DNA of 21,879 nt, from the NCBI GenBank assembly GCA_002392405.1, contig DGGY01000056.1, positions 1 through 21,879 of the forward strand, read 5' to 3'. A program made the position numbers and the translations under genes. The notes under the pieces are model-generated. The model made no database searches and was not told where the DNA came from. It worked only from the letters and a program-made list of their open reading frames with translations. The stretch is from Treponema sp. UBA3862 (GTDB lineage: Bacteria; Spirochaetota; Spirochaetia; Treponematales; Treponemataceae). Every line of letters begins with the position of its first letter. The first letter of the stretch is position 1. Below are positions 1-6,949 of the stretch, one piece after another.

Positions 1-65
1 CGGGGCTCGAACCCGCGATCTCCGGCGTGACAGGCCAGCGCGATAACCAGCTTCGCTATGCCCGC
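1..65 (-). tRNA. tRNA-Asp (anticodon GTC), 3' end cut off by the window
   Basis: Read on the minus strand from base 65, the sequence folds as a tRNA: 7-base acceptor 5' arm GCGGGCA, TA at positions 8-9, D stem GCGA/TCGC, anticodon stem CTGGC/GCCGG closing the loop CTGTCAC, then T stem GCGGG and loop TTCGAGC. The loop places GTC at positions 34-36, so it reads Asp codons. The last T-stem base, the 3' acceptor strand and the discriminator lie outside the window. A promoter sits just upstream, so this may be the first gene of a tRNA unit running leftwards. Confidence 0.93.
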
Positions 66-76
66 GTGATGTTGTT

Positions 77-105
77 ATATTAACAAATCGAAGAATTATG
101 GTCAA
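77..105 (-). promoter_or_regulatory. Sigma-70 promoter for tRNA-Asp
   Basis: On the minus strand TTGACC (bases 105-100) is followed by a 17-base spacer and TAATAT (82-77). The predicted start falls about five bases before the mature tRNA 5' end. Both boxes match the consensus at five or more positions or close to it, and the spacing is optimal. Confidence 0.7.
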
Positions 106-200
106 TAGCAAAAACTAAAAAAAAGTAAAAATTCCGCATTTTTTATACTTTCTTCAAAAACTGAATTCAGCTCAGTCAAATTCTCATCGCCTATGTTCAA

Positions 201-230
201 TTGACACCCCTATAGTCAGAATGATAAAAT
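201..230 (+). promoter_or_regulatory. Sigma-70 promoter for the SurA/PpiD-like gene
   Basis: A perfect TTGACA (201-206), an 18-base spacer and TAAAAT (225-230). The predicted start near base 237 gives a leader of about 55 bases ending in the ribosome site AGAAAGGA in front of the ATG at 292. The rest of bases 71-291 is AT-rich and holds nothing else I recognise apart from the divergent tRNA promoter. Confidence 0.7.
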
Positions 231-291
231 TAAATATTATTACTATATTAATTGGCTTTGTCCAAATTATTTAAGAAAGGATGTTTTCATT

Positions 292-1761
292 ATGAAAAAG
301 ACTTTAATCTTTATCGGCTCAGTTATCATTCTGGTACTTGCAGCCATCACTTTCATTTTTATCCCGGCAATGGCAGGAAACGCACAGCCGGACACTCTTG
401 TTTTTGGTAAATACGGAAACAAAAAAATCGAATACAAACAGGGCACAGAATTTGCAAATGCAGTAGCTAATTACACAGAAATGTACAGAAGGCAGGGCGC
501 AGAGCTCAAAGATTCTGACATGTACTACATTTACAACTATGCATTTACTTCTGCTGTTCAGGCTGCAGCTTATTCAGAAGGAATGAAAAAAGCCGGATGG
601 GCACCTTCTTCACAGTCTGTTGCACGCCAGATGTATCCGTATTTCGCTGACGAAAACGGAAATTACTCAAGCGCAATTTTCAATTCATATTCAGAAGATG
701 ACAAAAGCCGCCTCAAGGCTGACATCACACGCGGTCTTATATGGAGCCGTTATTCAGAAGATCTTCTTGGCTCTCAGTCAAAATATGCAGGACACACACT
801 TTACGGATTAAAAAGTTCAGATGCTGAAATTGCGTTTATTGAAAACATGGCTGCAGAAAAGCGCTCATTTGAAATGGCAGTTTACGAAAAATCAGACTAT
901 CCTGATTCAGCAGTTAAAGCCTGGGGTGAAGCTAACAAAGATAAGTTTGTAAAATACAATCTATCTGTAATTACTGTTAAAGATCAGTCAAAGGCTAAAT
1001 CAATCCTCAACCAGATTAAAAAAGACGAAATCACATTTGAAGATGCAGTATCTGAATATTCAGACAAGGCATACTCAGGCAGCAACGGAAAGCTTTCTTC
1101 TAACTTCGGATATCAGATTAAAGAAATCCTTAAAAAAGAAAGTGATTCTGAAGTTCTTTTCAATATGGAACTTAACGGCTTAAGTGATGTAATCGACACA
1201 AACGCAGGCTGGTCAATTTTCCATAATGACCTTGCAAAAAAAGAACCTGATTTCTCTGACGCATCATTACTCTCTGCTGTCCGCTCTTATATCAATGATA
1301 AAGAAGCAGGACTTATTGAAGACTACTACATCGGCGAAGCAAAAAAAGTAATTGAAGATGCTTCTGTAAAAGGTTTTGCAGCTGCTGCAAAAGCAGGAAA
1401 AGCAAAGTTTGTTAAAGTTCCGGCATTTGCACTCAATTACGACGGCGTTTCTCTTCTCGGAGAGCTTCCTGAAGAAATCACATCTGTTTCAGGTGCTTCT
1501 TCTAATGAAAACTTCCTTCAGACAGCATTCAGCATAAAAGAAGGTGCTTACTCTGAACCTGTTGTTGCAGGTAACTCAATTATTGTACTTAAAGCAGCAG
1601 GAATTAAAAAAGACACTCTTAAAACAGAAGAAAAAGATGCTCTCGTAAAAGGTATTGCTGACTACGACTCAAGCACATCTCAATCAACTCTGCTTTCAAG
1701 CAAAAAAGTTGAAAACAAAGTTGCTGAAGTATTTTTCAATAAAATCATGAGCAATAAATAA
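292..1761 (+). CDS. SurA/PpiD-like parvulin-fold envelope chaperone, membrane-anchored or secreted
   Basis: The 489-residue product starts with a short basic end and a hydrophobic segment (about residues 4-26), a signal anchor or signal peptide placing it on the outer face of the inner membrane. Residues 35-200 are helical, like the N-terminal chaperone region of SurA/PpiD. Residues 219-315 align with a parvulin rotamase domain (VSEYSDKA, GKLSSNFG, DTNAGWSIF). A second rotamase-like segment may lie at 370-440 (FSIKEGAYSEPVV). The family folds outer-membrane and secreted proteins. Both His positions usual in parvulins are replaced: the A-R-H-I strand reads YNLSVI, and the G-[WY]-H motif reads GWSI, so isomerase activity is doubtful. 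It has its own promoter and probably shares its transcript with the next gene, 18 bases on. Family call firm, activity uncertain. Confidence 0.85.
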   Translation: MKKTLIFIGSVIILVLAAITFIFIPAMAGNAQPDTLVFGKYGNKKIEYKQGTEFANAVANYTEMYRRQGAELKDSDMYYIYNYAFTSAVQAAAYSEGMKKAGWAPSSQSVARQMYPYFADENGNYSSAIFNSYSEDDKSRLKADITRGLIWSRYSEDLLGSQSKYAGHTLYGLKSSDAEIAFIENMAAEKRSFEMAVYEKSDYPDSAVKAWGEANKDKFVKYNLSVITVKDQSKAKSILNQIKKDEITFEDAVSEYSDKAYSGSNGKLSSNFGYQIKEILKKESDSEVLFNMELNGLSDVIDTNAGWSIFHNDLAKKEPDFSDASLLSAVRSYINDKEAGLIEDYYIGEAKKVIEDASVKGFAAAAKAGKAKFVKVPAFALNYDGVSLLGELPEEITSVSGASSNENFLQTAFSIKEGAYSEPVVAGNSIIVLKAAGIKKDTLKTEEKDALVKGIADYDSSTSQSTLLSSKKVENKVAEVFFNKIMSNK

Positions 1762-1779
1762 AGCTCAGGGATATATGAC

Positions 1780-3444
1780 ATGCTCTCACAAAGAGCTCAG
1801 GAGCCCTGCCTGGTAGAAGCCGGACAGGGCTTTTCAGTTTTATACAAAGAACGCTTTCTCTATTCTAAATACAGTCCTGACAGAGCAATATTAAAAACGG
1901 TAAGCCAGATTGAAATTCCAGATGATACGCTGATTCTTGCCCTTTCTCCCTGTCTCGGCTACGGACTTAACGAATTACTAAAAAAACTACCTGAAAACTC
2001 ATTTGTACTTGCTGTAGAACTTGAAAAACCGCTCTACTCTCTCGCAAAAAAATCTATTGATTCAATAATAAGTAACTGCCCTGATTATGAAAAAAGAATA
2101 ACTTTATGCAGCGAAGAAACAATCGAACAGACAGTAGAAAACCTTTCCTGTTTTAAGCGCTGTATAACAATAGAGATGAGCGGTGGAACCTTTTTTAACA
2201 GTGATTTTTACGACAGAATAAAAAACTACCTTCAAAACTACACTGCATCCTTCTGGAAGAACAGAGTAACACTTTTAAAACTTGGACGCCTGTTTTCAAG
2301 AAACTTTATTAAAAATTTAAAATTAAACCCGGCCCTGCATTCTATAAAGAAAAACTCTCCATACTTTAACCGTCCTATAATAGTTTTTGGCGCAGGAGAG
2401 AGCGCCGAAGACTTTATAAAATCTTCTGACAGGTTTCTTTTTGAACGCTGTACGATTATTGCAGTCGATGCGGCACTTTCAGTCCTGCTGAAACACGGAC
2501 TTGATGCAGACTTTGTAGTCAGTGTTGAAAGCCAGTTTGCAATTGAAAAAGCATGGCTTGGAAGTAAAACAAAAGCTGTTTTAATTACAGATATGGCAGG
2601 CCGTCCGTCTGTAATCCGGCGCAATAAAAACGGCAACCTGTTTTTTTACAGTGAATATGCAAAAGCTCAGTTTTTCAGCCAGTTTGAAAAAGCTTCACTC
2701 CTTCCTCAAAAGCTTCCGCCGTTAGGCTCTGTAGGCCTTACAGCAGTCTTTATTTCATTATTTATGCGAAAATCAGATGAAGTTCCGGTAATTTTTACAG
2801 GACTTGATTTTTCTTTCAGCACTGGAGCAACCCACGCACGCGGAGCCCCGGCACACACTGCCTCGCTTTTAAGCACTTTCAGGCTTAAACCGCCTGGAAA
2901 CTTCAATGCTTCCTTCAAACCTGACTCACATACAGTCAACGGAATAGACAAACACGTAATCACGGACGCCGCATTAAGCCGTTATGCGGAACTTTTCAGG
3001 GACCAGTTTTCAGATGCAAAAAATCTTTATGACGCAAGGACCTCAGGCCTTCCGCTTGGAATTAAAAGAATCAGCATTGACTCAATCAAAGCTTACCTTA
3101 CAGAAAATAAAATTGAACCAAAATCAGACGGCGAATACACTTCTCTTTTAATAAATGACTTAACACAGGACACTTCTGCATACTCCACAACTGCGGGTGA
3201 TATAGAAAACGCATTAAAAAAAGAATCAGAAAGCCTTCTGCGGATTAAAGAACTCCTTTCAAAAGGAGACAGCGCTGTACCTGCCCCCTCACCTGACCTT
3301 GAAACTGAACTTTCCAGGCTGCTTGAAAAAAAAGAATACCTTTACCTTCACTTCCCTGACGGCTATAAATGCGATGTTAAAAATTTAAGCTTTCTTAAGC
3401 GTGTCAGAAGCGAGATTGATTTTTTTATAAAAGACCTGAAATAA
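1780..3444 (+). CDS. Maf/DUF115 family protein (6-hydroxymethylpterin pyrophosphokinase MptE-like), putative flagellin glycosyltransferase
   Basis: A 554-residue cytoplasmic protein without signal peptide. Residues 1-180 look like the N-terminal Rossmann-type domain of Maf proteins (LSPCLGYGLNELLKKLP, AVELEKPLY). Residues 198-360 form the DUF115/MptE-like core, beginning with a glycine-rich nucleotide-binding turn, VFGAGESAEDF, followed by AVDAALSVLL and VFTGLDFSF-type strands (FTGLDFSFSTGATHARG). The C-terminal 120 residues are charged and helical. Maf proteins in Campylobacter, Helicobacter and others transfer nonulosonic acids to flagellin, and treponemal flagellins are known to be glycosylated. 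A flagellin glycosylation role here is inference. The ATG is preceded by a modest AGGG. It follows the SurA/PpiD-like gene by 18 bases and converges on lepA. Confidence 0.78.
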   Translation: MLSQRAQEPCLVEAGQGFSVLYKERFLYSKYSPDRAILKTVSQIEIPDDTLILALSPCLGYGLNELLKKLPENSFVLAVELEKPLYSLAKKSIDSIISNCPDYEKRITLCSEETIEQTVENLSCFKRCITIEMSGGTFFNSDFYDRIKNYLQNYTASFWKNRVTLLKLGRLFSRNFIKNLKLNPALHSIKKNSPYFNRPIIVFGAGESAEDFIKSSDRFLFERCTIIAVDAALSVLLKHGLDADFVVSVESQFAIEKAWLGSKTKAVLITDMAGRPSVIRRNKNGNLFFYSEYAKAQFFSQFEKASLLPQKLPPLGSVGLTAVFISLFMRKSDEVPVIFTGLDFSFSTGATHARGAPAHTASLLSTFRLKPPGNFNASFKPDSHTVNGIDKHVITDAALSRYAELFRDQFSDAKNLYDARTSGLPLGIKRISIDSIKAYLTENKIEPKSDGEYTSLLINDLTQDTSAYSTTAGDIENALKKESESLLRIKELLSKGDSAVPAPSPDLETELSRLLEKKEYLYLHFPDGYKCDVKNLSFLKRVRSEIDFFIKDLK

Positions 3445-3454
3445 ACAAAGCCTC

Positions 3455-3476
3455 GTTCCACACAAAAAGCAGGAAC
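3455..3476. terminator. Weak hairpin between convergent genes, possible bidirectional terminator
   Basis: GTTCC (3455-3459) and GGAAC (3472-3476) form a 5-bp stem in the 57-base gap where the Maf-like gene and lepA converge. Neither strand shows a proper T tract after it, so termination here is uncertain. Confidence 0.22.
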
Positions 3477-3501
3477 ATCACCCTCTAATCGTCTGAACCA
3501 A

Positions 3502-5304
3502 TCAGTCTTCTTTTTCTTTAAGCACTGCAAGGAACGCACTCTGAGGAAGTTCTACATTACCCACCATCTTCATGCGCTTCTTTCCTTCCTTCTGCTTTTC
3601 AAGAAGCTTTCGTTTTCGCGTAATATCACCGCCGTAACACTTTGCAAGAACGTCTTTTCTAACAGGATTAACTGTCTCCCGCGCAATAATCTGACTTCCG
3701 ATTGCCCCCTGAATTGCAATTTTAAACTGCTGGCGGGCAATTTCGTCTTTTAAGCGTTCACACACTTTTTTTGCGCGGGCAACGGCACCCGGCCTGTAAG
3801 CCAGGAATGAAAGTGCGTCCACAGGTTTTGAATTAATTAAAGTATCAACCTTAACTAAATCAGTAGGCCTGTATTCGATTACTTCATAATCAAAACTTGC
3901 ATAACCACGGCTGTAACTTTTTAAACGGTCATAAAAATCAAAAAGAACTTCAGAAAGCGGCATTTCGTAAATGAGCTCAACTCTTTTTTCATCAAGATAA
4001 GTCATGTTCTTCTGATCACCGCGTTTTTCAGTACACAGACTCATGATTGAACCAATATATTCACTTGGAGTAATTATTGAAGCACGGATATATGGCTCAT
4101 TTGACTCACGGATTTTTGATTCAGGAAACTCTGTCGGGTTATCAACAATTATTTCCTCACCGTTTGTCAAAGTACAGTGATATTCAACGGAAGGCGAAGT
4201 AAAAATTACACTCTGGTCAAAGTCACGTTCAAGGCGTTCCTGTATTATTTCAAGATGTAAAAGCCCAAGAAAACCGCATCTAAATCCGTTTCCAAGAGCG
4301 ATTGAATTATCTTTATCATAAGTAAGAGAAGCATCGTTAAGTTTAAGTTTTTCCATGCTGTCTTTAAGCTCTTCATAATCATTTGAATCCATCGGATAAA
4401 TCGAAGAAAAAACAACCGGTTTTACTTCCTTAAAACCAGGCAGAGGAGAAGCGGCCGGATCAGAAGAAAGAGTTACAGTATCGCCTACGCGGACATCACT
4501 TACTGTTTTACATCCGGCTACAATGTATCCTACATCTCCCGCTTCAAGATACTGTGTTTCTTCATACTGAATCTTAAAAATACCGCACTGTTCAACTTTA
4601 TAATCAGAGCCGTTGGACATAAAACGAATGGCATCGCCTTTTTTGATTCTGCCTTCTTTTACGCGGATATGAATAACAACTCCGCGGTATTCATCATAAT
4701 GACAGTCGAAAATCAATGCCTGTGCTTTTCCATCCGGATTTCCGTCAGGGGCCGGGAACTTTGTTACAATGGCCTCCATAAGGTCATCAATTCCCTCACC
4801 TGTCTTTGCACTTACAAGTACGGCATCCTCAGGATCAAGACCAAGGTCATGTTCAATCTGTTTTTTGACTGAAGGAATATCTGCTGATGGAAGGTCGATT
4901 TTATTAACGACAGGTACAATTGTCAGATCCTGTTCCATTGCCATATAAAGATTTGACATTGTCTGGCTTTCAACACCCTGACTTGCATCAACTAAAATAA
5001 GGGCGCCTTCACAGGAAGCAATAGCACGTGAAACCTCGTAAGAAAAGTCAACATGACCCGGAGTATCTACAAAGTTTAATTCATAGTCATGTCCGTCTTT
5101 TGCATGATACGGGATAGTTACTGCCTGACTTTTAATTGTAATTCCCCGTTCACGCTCAATATCCATATTATCAAGAATCTGATTTGTCATCTGACGGTCA
5201 TCAATGATTTTTGACTTTTGAATAAGACGGTCTGAAAGAGTAGATTTGCCGTGATCAATATGTGCAACAATACAAAAGTTGCGCTTATACTTCATTTCTG
5301 TCAT
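3502..5304 (-). CDS. lepA: Elongation factor 4 (LepA), translational GTPase
   Basis: A full-length, 600-residue LepA. It binds the ribosome with GTP and is implicated in back-translocation and initiation or assembly quality. Visible motifs are G1 AHIDHGKST near residue 14, the effector region RERGITIKSQ, G3 DTPGHVDF, G4 NKIDLP, then the EF-G-like domains and the LepA-specific C-terminal domain (KCYGGDITRKRKLLEKQKEG). The ATG at 5304 gives MTEMKYKRNF; the in-frame ATG at 5295 gives MKYKRNF and matches the usual LepA N-terminus better. Neither has a convincing Shine-Dalgarno. A promoter-like pair ends nine bases before the 5304 ATG, which favours that start on a nearly leaderless mRNA. The HtrA-like gene ends 15 bases upstream, so it could also be co-transcribed. 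Confidence 0.97.
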   Translation of the reverse strand: MTEMKYKRNFCIVAHIDHGKSTLSDRLIQKSKIIDDRQMTNQILDNMDIERERGITIKSQAVTIPYHAKDGHDYELNFVDTPGHVDFSYEVSRAIASCEGALILVDASQGVESQTMSNLYMAMEQDLTIVPVVNKIDLPSADIPSVKKQIEHDLGLDPEDAVLVSAKTGEGIDDLMEAIVTKFPAPDGNPDGKAQALIFDCHYDEYRGVVIHIRVKEGRIKKGDAIRFMSNGSDYKVEQCGIFKIQYEETQYLEAGDVGYIVAGCKTVSDVRVGDTVTLSSDPAASPLPGFKEVKPVVFSSIYPMDSNDYEELKDSMEKLKLNDASLTYDKDNSIALGNGFRCGFLGLLHLEIIQERLERDFDQSVIFTSPSVEYHCTLTNGEEIIVDNPTEFPESKIRESNEPYIRASIITPSEYIGSIMSLCTEKRGDQKNMTYLDEKRVELIYEMPLSEVLFDFYDRLKSYSRGYASFDYEVIEYRPTDLVKVDTLINSKPVDALSFLAYRPGAVARAKKVCERLKDEIARQQFKIAIQGAIGSQIIARETVNPVRKDVLAKCYGGDITRKRKLLEKQKEGKKRMKMVGNVELPQSAFLAVLKEKED

Positions 5305-5313
5305 AGAGTGCCA

Positions 5314-5342
5314 ATTTTATTAGAAATAATTAGGACTGTCCA
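5314..5342 (-). promoter_or_regulatory. Putative lepA promoter predicting a 3-base leader
   Basis: Minus strand TGGACA (5342-5337), 17-base spacer, TAAAAT (5319-5314): five of six matches in each box. The -35 box lies in the 3' end of the HtrA-like gene and the -10 box directly after its stop codon. The predicted start is near 5307, three bases before the ATG at 5304. Confidence 0.55.
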
Positions 5343-6948
5343 GCGGAGCTGCAACACCTACGCTTATATCTAAGTATCCTTTTTTTCTGTTTTTTGCATA
5401 TATCTCTGCATACAATGCAGTATTATCATTGTTAAATGAAATATTTTTTACTTCTACAGGGTCATTCTCTGAAAAACCAGATTCATCTGCGATTGATCCG
5501 CGTACTACTTCTGCAATCTGATATTTTCTTCTTCCTTCAGAAAGCGGAGTAAGTTTCATACCAAAAATCGCTGTAAAGGAACTTGAAAGGACATCGCTCT
5601 TGTAGAAAGTGTAGCCTGGATTAAGCGGTCTTGAAGAAACAAAAACTTTGACAGTCTGCTCTGCCTCTTCACCACGGATATAACTTACCTTAATGATATG
5701 ACCGGCAGTAATTCCCAGCATTTTTTTCTGAAGGTCTTCAAGAGTTTTTATTGATGTGTTTTCGATTTTAGTGATCAGGTCGCCGGCCTTAAGTCCTGCC
5801 CTGCTTGCATTTCCGCCCGGCATAACATAATTAAGCTCAACTCCAAGCTCTTTTCCGCCGTTTTTGCGGGTACGGCCGTTTGCTTCAAGCCAGCTGTGTT
5901 CATACTTACCGCCTTCAAGAAGAACGGGAAGTTCAGACTTAAGATATTCAACAGGGATTGCAAAATTAAGTCCTGAATACTGAAGCATGCCGGCAAAAAC
6001 TACAGCCTGAACATTTCCTTTTTCATCAACACACGGACCGCCGGAGTTTCCAGAATTAACTGCGGCATCTATCTGCATGACAGGTCCGGCACTGAAAAGG
6101 GATCTGTCACTGGCACTTACAATACCGCTGGTAAGAGTCCTTTCGAGTCCAATCGGAGAACCGATACAAAAAATTTTATCGCCTACATCAAGAGTTCCGC
6201 TTGACCCGAGATTAAAGACATAAGGAGCATCAATTTCAGCTTTTAATACGGCAAGATCAACGCTTGAGTCCCAGCCGGTTACCTTTGCAGGAATTCTCGT
6301 TTCTGAGTCTTCGGCAAGTTTTATATAAAGTCTTGCATAACCTTCATATTTTGGATTTACAAGATCTGCTATTACATGGTGATTTGTAACGATATAACCG
6401 TCTTTTGAAATAAAAAATCCCGAACCGATTACACGGTCAGCATAACCCATTCCGTTTTCAACTTTAATTCCCTTATCAACCCAGACAGTAACAGTTCCTT
6501 TTATAAGTTCAGGAACTTTTGTATTTTTATCAGGCTGTGCGCCGAGATTATTTACTTTTTCAAGGCAAAGAGAATCAAGTTCCTGAGATGATTTTTCAAG
6601 TTTGTCTGTACCTGAGTAATTTAAATATTCAAGTGCAGATAAAAGACGCCGTGCATCAAGAAACTTTTTTTCTTCAAGTGATTTTTTATAAAGCTCAACC
6701 ACCTTATCTGCGCATTTTGAAACTGTTTTTTCGTCATTTAAAAGATAGGCTCTCCAGTATGCGTAAACCGGATCATTTTCAAGAAGAGAATCAATACGCT
6801 TAATTTCTTCTTTTCTGACATCTTCAAGCGTGTAATCAGGCTGTTCATAAACTTTTCCGGTCATGTCATCTGATTTACAGGCAGTAAAAGCTGCCAGCAC
6901 AGTGAGTTCTGCAAGAGTTACAAGAATTTTAAATAGTGATTTTTTCAT
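5320..6948 (-). CDS. HtrA/DegP-like trypsin-fold serine protease, putative lipoprotein, with PDZ domain
   Basis: Starting at the ATG at 6948 (542 residues) gives a good lipoprotein signal, MKKSLFKILVTLAEL, with Cys24 in the relaxed lipobox FTAC. An open frame reaches back to 7005 but would bury the signal peptide and overlap the previous gene. Residues 40-140 are helical and Lys/Glu-rich, a region ordinary HtrA proteins lack. The protease domain carries the triad His191 (TNHHV), Asp231 (SSVDLAVL) and Ser302 (NSGNSGGP). One clear PDZ domain (368-431) recognises protein C-termini; a second, weaker PDZ-like region spans about 462-531. HtrA proteases degrade or hold misfolded envelope proteins. 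The start codon lies one base after the upstream stop, and there is no well-placed Shine-Dalgarno, so translation is probably coupled. This is a second HtrA homologue besides the one at 17301. Confidence 0.88.
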   Translation of the reverse strand: MKKSLFKILVTLAELTVLAAFTACKSDDMTGKVYEQPDYTLEDVRKEEIKRIDSLLENDPVYAYWRAYLLNDEKTVSKCADKVVELYKKSLEEKKFLDARRLLSALEYLNYSGTDKLEKSSQELDSLCLEKVNNLGAQPDKNTKVPELIKGTVTVWVDKGIKVENGMGYADRVIGSGFFISKDGYIVTNHHVIADLVNPKYEGYARLYIKLAEDSETRIPAKVTGWDSSVDLAVLKAEIDAPYVFNLGSSGTLDVGDKIFCIGSPIGLERTLTSGIVSASDRSLFSAGPVMQIDAAVNSGNSGGPCVDEKGNVQAVVFAGMLQYSGLNFAIPVEYLKSELPVLLEGGKYEHSWLEANGRTRKNGGKELGVELNYVMPGGNASRAGLKAGDLITKIENTSIKTLEDLQKKMLGITAGHIIKVSYIRGEEAEQTVKVFVSSRPLNPGYTFYKSDVLSSSFTAIFGMKLTPLSEGRRKYQIAEVVRGSIADESGFSENDPVEVKNISFNNDNTALYAEIYAKNRKKGYLDISVGVAAPLDSPNYF

Positions 6949-6949
6949 T

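Noticed and set aside
2238..2963. Antisense ORFs inside the Maf-like gene
   Set aside because: No ribosome sites or recognisable domains; they mirror codon use of the sense gene.
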